In this document: piece after piece, positions 1-6,787 of the stretch | Layout: each line of letters opens with the position of its first letter | How positions within the stretch are numbered: the stretch's first letter is position 1 | From: Desulfosporosinus meridiei DSM 13257 | GTDB lineage: Bacteria > Bacillota > Desulfitobacteriia > Desulfitobacteriales > Desulfitobacteriaceae | Direction of reading: 5' to 3' | Assembly: GCF_000231385.2 (NCBI RefSeq) | Contig: NC_018515.1 | Span: 514,501-578,500, forward strand | DNA: 64,000 nt | Notes under the pieces: model-generated | Database searches by the model: none | Seen by the model: the letters and a program-made list of their open reading frames with translations, nothing else | Told to the model about the DNA's origin: nothing | Position numbers and translations under genes: made by a program

Positions 1-998
1 AATCTTTGACAGAGGAGCATTACGATGTAGCCCTTATCGTCAAACCAACGCCTAATAATTGTGCTCAATGTCATGAGACAGAGGTCAAGGAGTTTGAGGA
101 CAGTAATCATTCGGCAAAATCATGGTATGCTGTTCAAGGGTCAGAAAATTTCACTCCAGAGGAACTGGCTAACTATCATTTGCTGGATGCCAATGGCAAC
201 CCCCTCAATGGGGGCAAAACTAACCCGGTATTCAATCTGATTGGACAGGATGCTAGTGCACAGTCCTGTGAGGTTTGCCATGGTATTGGTGAAAAGAACA
301 GTGATGGCAGTTTTGGAGATTGCACAAAATGTCACTTAAGACATACTTTTGATGAAGCACAAGCGCGTAAGCCGGAAACCTGTGGTCAATGTCACTTGGG
401 TCCGGATCATCCTCAGATTGAAATCTATAATGAGTCGGCTCATGGAACTTACTACCAAACAAACCAGTCCAAATACAACATGGATGCTCCGTCAGGAACC
501 TTAACTGTCGCTGATTTTCCAGCCCCGACCTGTGCCACCTGTCATATGTCGGCTTTCGGGAGTGTTGAAGGAACCCACGATGTAGGCAAACGTCTCAAAT
601 GGTCCCTGGCACCTGAGATTGCTTCCGTTCGTAAAGACGGAGAGGTTCAACAGCAGACCATGAATGGGATCTGTCTGAATTGCCATGCTCAGCCGTTTAT
701 TGATGACGTAACCAGTAAAGCAGAAAAAACGATTGCTCTAACCAATCAAAATGTCAAGAAAGGAAAGTCCATTGTCCAAGATCTGCGGGATGCCGGTTTG
801 CTGGGTACAAAATCCTTTGCTGATCCCATGGATTTTGTATATTTTGAGTTATGGCATCACGAAGGCCGTAGAGCGCGGTTTGGAGCAGTTATGGGCGGAG
901 CAGACTACGTAAACTGGCACGGTATTTATGAACAGGAAAAAGCCCTCGTAGAACTCCAATCTGCTGCCGATGACTTAAAAGCGAAAGCAAAGCCCTAG
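1..998 (+). CDS. Octahaem HAO-like multihaem cytochrome c, 5' end outside window
   Basis: The frame is open to the left edge, so the true start and secretion signal lie outside the window. The visible 330 residues carry six CXXCH haem c motifs (CAQCH, CEVCH, CTKCH, CGQCH, CATCH, CLNCH). The C-terminal stretch HHEGRRARFGAVMGG followed by DYVNWHG resembles the end of hydroxylamine-oxidoreductase-type octahaem cytochromes; the missing N-terminus could hold the remaining haem sites. Such proteins act outside the membrane in reduction or oxidation of nitrogen compounds such as hydroxylamine or nitrite. The stop overlaps the AGGAGG ribosome-binding site of the next gene, so the two are co-transcribed. 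The HAO-like family is fairly secure; substrate and reaction direction are not. Confidence 0.8.
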   Translation, partial: SLTEEHYDVALIVKPTPNNCAQCHETEVKEFEDSNHSAKSWYAVQGSENFTPEELANYHLLDANGNPLNGGKTNPVFNLIGQDASAQSCEVCHGIGEKNSDGSFGDCTKCHLRHTFDEAQARKPETCGQCHLGPDHPQIEIYNESAHGTYYQTNQSKYNMDAPSGTLTVADFPAPTCATCHMSAFGSVEGTHDVGKRLKWSLAPEIASVRKDGEVQQQTMNGICLNCHAQPFIDDVTSKAEKTIALTNQNVKKGKSIVQDLRDAGLLGTKSFADPMDFVYFELWHHEGRRARFGAVMGGADYVNWHGIYEQEKALVELQSAADDLKAKAKP

Positions 999-1010
999 GA
1001 GGATTTGAAT

Positions 1011-1829
1011 ATGTTTGATCGGTTGATCCGAATAGCTTCTCTTAATAAAACTCCTCTTTTGCTTGGGATGATGGGGATTAACTTTCTGCTGACGGGTGTG
1101 GATGTCTTGATTGCCCACTCACAGAACAATTTTTTTCGTTGGGAACTCATTCCCTTAATTTACACCCCACTGGCAGTTCTGGCTATTTTGGTTCTGCTTA
1201 TTTTTAAATCCAATATCCGGGTTAAGCGAGTCTTTCAACTTGTCATGTGGTTGGGTGTCTTTGTCGGCGTGATAGGGACCGTCTTTCACCTATTTGGAAA
1301 TGCCACCTTTAGTCGGGAAACTCTGCATCGTCTTTTGGTTGAAGGCTCACCTGTGGCTGCTCCAATTGCCTTTGCCGGAATTTCCTGTTATGCGTTGGTG
1401 AGCGAGGGATATCGAGGAACCTCTCGACGTTCAAAACTACTGATTTTGGTGGGCCTTGGCTTTTGGGGTTCCGTAGCAGCAGCATTTTTAGACCATGCTC
1501 GTTTAGCTTTTATACCTGGTTACACCTTGATTCCATTAGTAACGGGTTCCCTGGCTGCCATTGCTTGTTTCTATTTAGCCTATTACCAGGCTAACACTAC
1601 AGAAATATATATATTTTTCTGGATTATGCTTCTTAATCTGTTCGTAGGGATATTGGGCTTGGGATTTCACCTTTTAGGTGATTTGGCGGGAACTCAGGGT
1701 ATTGTCTGGGCAAGAATGATGTATCGCAACCCTTTACTGGGACCGCTTCTTTTCTCTAATCTTGCCTTCTTAGGCGGCCTTAGCTTGCTGCCGGAACAGA
1801 CCGTTGCCCATGAAGACAATAGCCTTTAA
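1011..1829 (+). CDS. Polytopic membrane protein, partner of the multihaem cytochrome
   Basis: A 272-residue, very hydrophobic protein with about seven or eight predicted membrane spans and no haem-binding CXXCH motif. I chose ATG 1011 because AGGAGG at 997-1002 lies 8 bases upstream; an in-frame TTG at 1005 is too close to that site. It follows the cytochrome gene with 12 bases between them, which suggests a membrane anchor or quinone-side electron partner for the extracytoplasmic cytochrome (inference). Histidines in membrane segments (e.g. HLFGNATF, FHLLGDL) could be haem b ligands, but I cannot show this. The family itself is not recognised. Confidence 0.7.
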   Translation: MFDRLIRIASLNKTPLLLGMMGINFLLTGVDVLIAHSQNNFFRWELIPLIYTPLAVLAILVLLIFKSNIRVKRVFQLVMWLGVFVGVIGTVFHLFGNATFSRETLHRLLVEGSPVAAPIAFAGISCYALVSEGYRGTSRRSKLLILVGLGFWGSVAAAFLDHARLAFIPGYTLIPLVTGSLAAIACFYLAYYQANTTEIYIFFWIMLLNLFVGILGLGFHLLGDLAGTQGIVWARMMYRNPLLGPLLFSNLAFLGGLSLLPEQTVAHEDNSL

Positions 1830-1924
1830 AGGAAAAGTACTGCTTCTGGTCAACACTGCCAGCAAGTGCGGTTTTACTCTCCAGGTATGAGGGCTTGGAG
1901 AGGGTCAAACCGGCTTGGCTGGCA
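1810..1924 (+). pseudogene. Glutathione peroxidase N-terminal remnant, frameshifted
   Basis: Starting at an ATG inside the tail of the previous gene, the frame reads FKGKVLLLVNTASKCGFT and then LQ. After one extra base it resumes as YEGLERVKPAWLA. This matches the selenium-independent glutathione peroxidase signature (VNTASKCGFTPQYEGLE), including the peroxidatic-type cysteine. Only about 38 codons remain, with a +1 shift at 1885 and no continuation, so it is a decayed fragment. The overlap with the end of the membrane protein suggests that a deletion joined the two genes. Confidence 0.75.
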
Positions 1925-2042
1925 GTTTGATTGTTATTGGGGTTGCGCCAGAGTGGAAAGCCAGAGGACGGAGGCCTTGAAGACTTACCCAATGGTACTA
2001 TACAAACCTAGTGGTTCGTGTTAGAATATGCACAATTAAATA

Positions 2043-2245
2043 TGTAGGAATGAGTGATTCTTTCCTGAGGGGAAAGAATTGAAAAGGGAAGTCAGTTATG
2101 CTGACGCGGCGCCCGCCACTGTGAAAGGGAGTCTACTTACAAATTGTCACTGGGTATTTAATCCTGGGAAGACGTGAGTTGATGAGGATCTTAAGTCAGG
2201 AGACCTGCTTGTTCTGAAGTAAAAACTACCTACGGGAGTGTTAGG
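2043..2245 (+). promoter_or_regulatory. Cobalamin riboswitch 1 (upstream of cbi operon)
   Basis: Contains the hallmarks of a cobalamin riboswitch: GCGCCCGCCACTGT at about 2109-2122, the GGGAAGACG segment, and a B12 box AGTCAGGAGACCTGC at 2194-2208. It precedes the cobalt transport operon and is followed by a terminator at 2282-2319. Adenosylcobalamin binding should therefore promote termination and shut off cobalt uptake. It is very similar in sequence to riboswitch 3. Confidence 0.93.
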
Positions 2246-2281
2246 GGTTGAATTTGCGTTCGTAATTAATACGGGCTGAAC

Positions 2282-2319
2282 CTTTTACCCTTTTATGTGG
2301 TAAAGGGCTTTTGTTTTTG
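2282..2319 (+). terminator. Regulatory intrinsic terminator of riboswitch 1
   Basis: CCTTTTACC (2282-2290) pairs with GGTAAAGGG (2300-2308) around an 9-base loop, with one G·U pair, and a T-rich tail follows (2310-2319). Its position between aptamer and first gene makes it the likely expression platform. Confidence 0.85.
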
Positions 2320-2433
2320 TAAGGACATTTTTTCTCTTAGTTTGGTGCCGCTTGTTATTGAATACTAATTTGTTTTGCCACTCATGACAGTTTTGTTAAG
2401 ACCACTGGTAATAAAAAACGAAGGGGGATATGG

Positions 2434-3300
2434 ATGAACACAATCGTTCTCAAAAGTGAACATTGTAATGGACATACCCATGAGGATGAAATAAAGCATC
2501 GTCACCATAAAATCAGGCATAAGCACGGCGAAGGATCTTCCATCGATTTTTATGCTCATGCATCCAAAATCAGACATTGGAATGCTGCTTTTAAAGTATC
2601 TCTTTCCTTGCTGACCCTGGTTCTTGCTATTGTATTGAACAATCCCTATGTTTCTCTTGCGGTTATTTTGGCAATGTCCTATTTGACCATCATAGAAGGG
2701 GGGCTTTCGCTACAGGCCTATTTGTCTATCTTGATGATTCCAATCTCCTTTATTCTGCTTGGCACTATTACCATTGGCCTTGACTTTTCGACACAACCGC
2801 TTGGACAGTATAATCTGTATCTTGGTTTCTTCTATGTCTTTACTTCCCAGGCGAGTCTTAAGATCATGCTGTTTTTGATGCTGAAGGTTTTTGCGGCGAT
2901 TAGTGCTATGGAAATGATGACCTTATCGACTCCATCCTCCGAGATTATCAGTGTCCTGCAAAGGGCACGTGCGCCGAAGCTTATTGTAGAACTGATGAGT
3001 CTTATTTACCGTTACATTTTCATTCTCATCGATGTCAATATCAAAATGAGAAATTCTGCGCATTCTCGTCTTGGCTTCTGTGATATTAAAACTTCCTGGT
3101 ATACCTTTGGCAAAATTGCCAGTAATATGCTGATTGTTTCATTTAAAAAGGCTGATGCTTATTATGACGCCATGGAAGCCAGATGCTATGATGGAGATCT
3201 TATATTTTTGGAAGAGGTTAAAAAAGTAAAAGTATCACAAATGGCCAAGGCAGCAGTATTCATCATTTTTCTAATTCTGCTCTGGAACTTTACACGATAG
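2434..3300 (+). CDS. cbiQ: CbiQ, energy-coupling transmembrane subunit of cobalt ECF transporter
   Basis: A 288-residue CbiQ/EcfT-type T component that couples ATPase CbiO to the CbiMN substrate-binding part. Membrane spans fill residues about 50-280. The cytoplasmic coupling region contains RARAPKLIVELMSLIYRY, the Ala-Arg-type motif typical of EcfT. The N-terminus is unusual: about 40 residues rich in His, Asp and Glu (HCNGHTHEDEIKHRHH), plausibly a metal-binding tail. The start is ATG 2434 behind AAGGGGG. It is first in the operon under cobalamin riboswitch 1. Gene order here is Q-O-M-N, different from the more common M-N-Q-O. Confidence 0.93.
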   Translation: MNTIVLKSEHCNGHTHEDEIKHRHHKIRHKHGEGSSIDFYAHASKIRHWNAAFKVSLSLLTLVLAIVLNNPYVSLAVILAMSYLTIIEGGLSLQAYLSILMIPISFILLGTITIGLDFSTQPLGQYNLYLGFFYVFTSQASLKIMLFLMLKVFAAISAMEMMTLSTPSSEIISVLQRARAPKLIVELMSLIYRYIFILIDVNIKMRNSAHSRLGFCDIKTSWYTFGKIASNMLIVSFKKADAYYDAMEARCYDGDLIFLEEVKKVKVSQMAKAAVFIIFLILLWNFTR

Positions 3301-3312
3301 GAAGGAAAGATA

Positions 3313-4143
3313 ATGGGAGAACCAATCTTAAAAATCAAGGACCTGCATTATACATACGGAAATGGGACTCCCGCATTGAATCGTATTAATGCGGATATCT
3401 ATGAAGGTGAGAAAATCGCAGTCATTGGCTCCAATGGTGCCGGTAAATCCACATTTTTTCTTAATGCCAACGGAGTCCTTACTCCGGATCGGGGAGAAAT
3501 TAGCTACCGAGGGGTTATCATTAATAAAAAAAACTTGAAAGAGCTCCGTAAAAATATTGGCATCGTATTTCAGGATGCCGACAATCAGATCATCGCCTCC
3601 ACAGTGATGGCAGAAGTGGGATTTGGACCGATGAACTTAAAGCTTCCCAAAGAGGAAGTCCTGAGGCGGGTTGAGGAAGCACTGACCTATATGAACATTC
3701 AGGATTTTAGGGATCGCCCGCCTCACTATTTGAGCGGCGGAGAAAAGAAGCGTGTCAGCATAGCCGATATCATCGCCATGAAATCAGAGATTATTATTTT
3801 TGATGAACCTACGGCGGGACTGGATCCCTTAAATACTCAAATATTGGAAGCGGTTTTGGACAAGATTGGTTCAGAGGGCAAGACAATACTTGTTTCCACC
3901 CATGATGTAGATTTTGTCTACAGATGGGCTGAAAGAGCCATTGTCTTCTCTCAAGGGAAAATTATCGCAGACGGGCCACCCTTGAAAATTTTCCAAAACG
4001 AAGAGATTTTAAAACAGGCAAATCTTAAACGGCCGACGCTAATGGAAGTCTATGAGCTGCTTGTTGAAAAACATCTGCTTGAAGATACAAAAGCCTATCC
4101 CGTAAGTACTCAGGCATTCAAGGAAATGCTTAGAAACATGTAA
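3313..4143 (+). CDS. cbiO: CbiO, ATPase of cobalt ECF transporter
   Basis: A 276-residue ABC ATPase that powers cobalt uptake with CbiQMN. Walker A is GSNGAGKST (residues about 37-45), the Q-loop lies in FQDADNQ, the signature is LSGGEKKR, Walker B is IIIFDEPTAGLD, and the H-switch is in STHD. Length and motifs are normal for the family. The start at ATG 3313 follows GAAGGAAAG, 12 bases after cbiQ ends. Confidence 0.95.
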   Translation: MGEPILKIKDLHYTYGNGTPALNRINADIYEGEKIAVIGSNGAGKSTFFLNANGVLTPDRGEISYRGVIINKKNLKELRKNIGIVFQDADNQIIASTVMAEVGFGPMNLKLPKEEVLRRVEEALTYMNIQDFRDRPPHYLSGGEKKRVSIADIIAMKSEIIIFDEPTAGLDPLNTQILEAVLDKIGSEGKTILVSTHDVDFVYRWAERAIVFSQGKIIADGPPLKIFQNEEILKQANLKRPTLMEVYELLVEKHLLEDTKAYPVSTQAFKEMLRNM

Positions 4144-4286
4144 TACCTAAGCATATACAGTTGCCAACGAAGGTGGGATGCTGTCAGCAAGAGCATTTCC
4201 TATTACAATTACAAAGGAGGCGAATTAACTCTTTTATTGTAATCAAATTATTTAAAAAAAACACGAAGAAAAACGGAGGAAGCAAA

Positions 4287-5039
4287 ATGAACATCAAAGA
4301 AAAGGGATTTTTTATTGGTTTAATAGCTATTTCTTTACTTTTCGGAACACTTCCCACAGCAAACGCTATGCACATCATGGAAGGTTATCTTCCGGTGGGA
4401 TTTAGTATTGCGTGGGGCGCAATCTGCATCCCATTTTTGGTGATAGGTTATCTGTCAATCAAGAAAACAATCGCTGAGGATCGCAGATCGATTACTTTGC
4501 TGGCCATGGCAGGTGCGTTCATTTTCGTACTTTCATCTTTAAAGATTCCGTCAGTAACAGGAAGTTGTTCACATATGACCGGTACCGGCCTTGGGGCAAT
4601 TTTATTCGGTCCTGCCGCAGTCAGCATCCTAGGTATCATTGTACTACTTTTTCAGGCGATTATGCTGGCGCATGGCGGACTGACCACTCTGGGTGCTAAT
4701 ACGTTTTCTATGGGGATTGCCGGTCCCTTCGTTACTTATGGAATCTACAAATTATGTCAGGCGCTGAAAATCAACAAATATGTTGGCATTTTTCTGGCGG
4801 CATCAATCGGCGACTTATTTACCTATTGCGTAACCAGTGCTCAGCTTGCACTTGCCTATCCCTCGGCGACGGGTGGTGTCCTGGCATCCGCACTCAAATT
4901 CCTTGCAGTGTTTGCCCCGACACAACTGCCACTGGCCATTATCGAGGGTATTTTAAGTGTTGTTATTATTATGGGTCTTGAAACCTATGCAAAACCGGAA
5001 TTAAGAAAGATTGGGTTTTTAATCGGAGGTAGTAAGTGA
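4287..5039 (+). CDS. cbiM: CbiM, cobalt-binding S component
   Basis: Substrate-specific membrane subunit of the cobalt ECF transporter. I place the start at ATG 4287, behind ACGGAGGA. The frame is open further upstream, but the extra 42 residues are unlike the family. The N-terminus is a cleavable signal ending in ANA, giving a mature protein that begins MHIMEGYLP; in CbiM/NikM proteins this new N-terminus and the following histidine form the metal site. About six membrane spans follow, with a conserved SVTGSCSHMTGTGLGA stretch. The last base of its TGA stop is the first base of the cbiN ATG, indicating translational coupling. Confidence 0.94.
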   Translation: MNIKEKGFFIGLIAISLLFGTLPTANAMHIMEGYLPVGFSIAWGAICIPFLVIGYLSIKKTIAEDRRSITLLAMAGAFIFVLSSLKIPSVTGSCSHMTGTGLGAILFGPAAVSILGIIVLLFQAIMLAHGGLTTLGANTFSMGIAGPFVTYGIYKLCQALKINKYVGIFLAASIGDLFTYCVTSAQLALAYPSATGGVLASALKFLAVFAPTQLPLAIIEGILSVVIIMGLETYAKPELRKIGFLIGGSK

Positions 5040-5353
5040 TGGAAAAGACTAAAAATAAAGTTGTCATTTTATTAGTTTTAGCTGTATTGATTGCCCTTGT
5101 GCCATTTTTTGCCTTAAAGGGTGCCGAATTCGGTGGCTCCGACGATGCAGGAAGTCAGGTGGTTTCCGAAATAACTGGTACCGATTATCAGCCTTGGTTT
5201 ACACCTGTTATGGAAACCTGGATTGGTGGAGAAATACCGGGAGAAATTGAGAGTTTACTCTTCTGTGTTCAGACCGGTATTGGAGTCGGTGTTCTTTTCT
5301 TTTTCTTGGGAAGATTCGTAGAGAGGACTAAGCTGGAGAATCAAAAAAAGTAA
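5039..5353 (+). CDS. cbiN: CbiN, small accessory subunit of cobalt transporter
   Basis: A 104-residue protein with two membrane spans (about 8-27 and 78-96) around an extracytoplasmic loop containing DYQPWFTPVMETW, as in CbiN, which is needed for CbiM to load cobalt. The start chosen is ATG 5039, 8 bases after GGAGGT; a GTG at 5036 is the alternative. It overlaps the cbiM stop by one base. The 83 bases to cbiJ hold no gene. Confidence 0.92.
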   Translation: MEKTKNKVVILLVLAVLIALVPFFALKGAEFGGSDDAGSQVVSEITGTDYQPWFTPVMETWIGGEIPGEIESLLFCVQTGIGVGVLFFFLGRFVERTKLENQKK

Positions 5354-5436
5354 AAGAAAGATCATTGACTATTGGAAAGGTCAAGAAGCTTTAAACAAAA
5401 TAATTTTTCGTCACGGTCAGGGAGGTACTCGCAAAA

Positions 5437-6165
5437 ATGATCATACTTTTGGGAGAAACGGCTGAGGCAGGTGAAATTGCTGTATATCTTAAAACCAGGG
5501 GGCTTGAGTTTGAACGCATACGAAGCTGGACGGAAAAGGGATGCCCTCAGACGCCTTCCGTCATTCTTGACGCCAGCCATCCATCAAGCAGCAAGTTCGC
5601 GACCTTATGCCAATGGTGTGAACAGAGGGGAATTTCCTATCTTAGGCTTGAAAGACCTGAAACGAAGATCCCTGCCAGCCCTTTAATATTTCCGGTCTAT
5701 GGTTGGGAAAAAGCATTGCTCCAACTAAAACAATGTGTCGAAAATTTGTCTGAAAAAAAAGGAAGAAAGGTAACAATTTTTGTTACAACCGGCAGCCATC
5801 AGTTGGAAAGTGTCGTGTTCAGTACTTTTGCCAATCTAACTCGTGTGGTTATAAGAATTCTTCCCCAAGGGCATTTAGTACAAAAATGTCGGGATATGGG
5901 AATTAGTCCCAGGGATATTGTCGCGATACAAGGTCCTTTTTCCAAAGATATCAATAAAACATTATTTAAGTTCTATCGAGCAGATATTCTTTTGACTTTG
6001 GACAGTGGTCTCGCCGGGGGAACGGATACGAAAATATCAGCGGCCTTAGAACTTGGTATGGAAATTGTGCTTGTTAAAAAGAAAAAAATTAGCACCGACT
6101 TGACCGTAAGTACCGTTGTCGAATTACAGAATTGGGTAGATAATAATATTCCTGACATTAGGTAA
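5437..6165 (+). CDS. cbiJ: CbiJ/CobK-type precorrin-6A reductase
   Basis: A 242-residue protein with the family signatures ILLGETAEAGEIA at the N-terminus, VILDASHPSS, YLRLERPE, TTGSHQLE, IQGPFSKDIN and a C-terminal LTLDSGLAGGTDTKISAALELG. CbiJ/CobK reduces the corrin ring precursor precorrin-6A (cobalt-precorrin-6A in the anaerobic route) with NAD(P)H in the cytoplasm. It sits at the end of the cobalt uptake operon under riboswitch 1, linking metal import with corrin synthesis; no other corrin-ring gene is in the window. ATG 5437 follows AGGGAGGT. Confidence 0.85.
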   Translation: MIILLGETAEAGEIAVYLKTRGLEFERIRSWTEKGCPQTPSVILDASHPSSSKFATLCQWCEQRGISYLRLERPETKIPASPLIFPVYGWEKALLQLKQCVENLSEKKGRKVTIFVTTGSHQLESVVFSTFANLTRVVIRILPQGHLVQKCRDMGISPRDIVAIQGPFSKDINKTLFKFYRADILLTLDSGLAGGTDTKISAALELGMEIVLVKKKKISTDLTVSTVVELQNWVDNNIPDIR

Positions 6166-6299
6166 TAAACACTTTCCCTTTCCCTTGTATTTTTCTGTCC
6201 CGCCAAATTGATGCACTTACCAATGTTCATATTTCTGGGCGTGTAAGGAGGAAGGAATGTCTCTAACCCTTGATATGACTGCTGTAGTAAAATAACAGA

Positions 6300-6331
6300 A
6301 GACGGCGACTGGCAGATGCCAGAAGCCGTCT
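6300..6331 (+). terminator. Compound hairpin between cbiJ and riboswitch 2
   Basis: AGACGGC (6300-6306) pairs with GCCGTCT (6325-6331), enclosing CTGGCA/TGCCAG (6309-6314 with 6317-6322). No strong T-run follows, so its role as terminator of the cbi operon is only probable. The rest of 6166-6465 holds a 10-bp inverted repeat (TGTCAATCGA 6385-6394 / TCGATTGACA 6405-6414) and a TATAAT at 6443-6448, possibly the promoter region of the nrdDG leader. Confidence 0.5.
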
Positions 6332-6465
6332 ATGTCGTTATATGAATGGCAGCTACTCAAGTCGCAAGCGGGAGTAAGCCTGTCTGTCAATCGACACAAT
6401 TTGTTCGATTGACACGCTATCGGGGATGCGCTATCATTTTAGTATAATTGCATATTTATTCTGCT

Positions 6466-6670
6466 CAGGTGACTGCAGTTTGTGCTCAAATGCAGTTTAA
6501 AAGGGAAGCAGGTGTAAATCCTGCACGGTCCCGCCGCTGTATGGGAAGATATGTTTCCTTAATTTTTGCCACTGGTTTGTTTCGGGAAGGCAGGGAAATA
6601 TGAATGAAGCCCAAGTCAGAAGACCTGCCTGGGTCAGATGTGCTGACTCTACGAGTGATAGAGGTATGCC
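6466..6670 (+). promoter_or_regulatory. Cobalamin riboswitch 2 (upstream of nrdDG)
   Basis: Shows AAAAGGGAAGCAGGTG, then CCCGCCGCTGT, GCCACTGG, GGGAAGGCAGGG, and the B12 box AAGTCAGAAGACCTGCCT at about 6613-6630. It is a classical full-length cobalamin element and is not closely similar to riboswitches 1 and 3. It lies about 120 bases before nrdD. Control of a B12-independent reductase by B12 is a known logic in bacteria that also carry the B12-dependent class II enzyme. Confidence 0.93.
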
Positions 6671-6787
6671 GGATGCTGAATAAAAAATGAGTGTTTAGTT
6701 TAGCTTCTTGATATTTCTGTCAAGAAGTTTTTTGTTTCTTTAGCTTGAGAGATGTTTAAAAACTCAGAGGAAGGGGAATCACTGACG

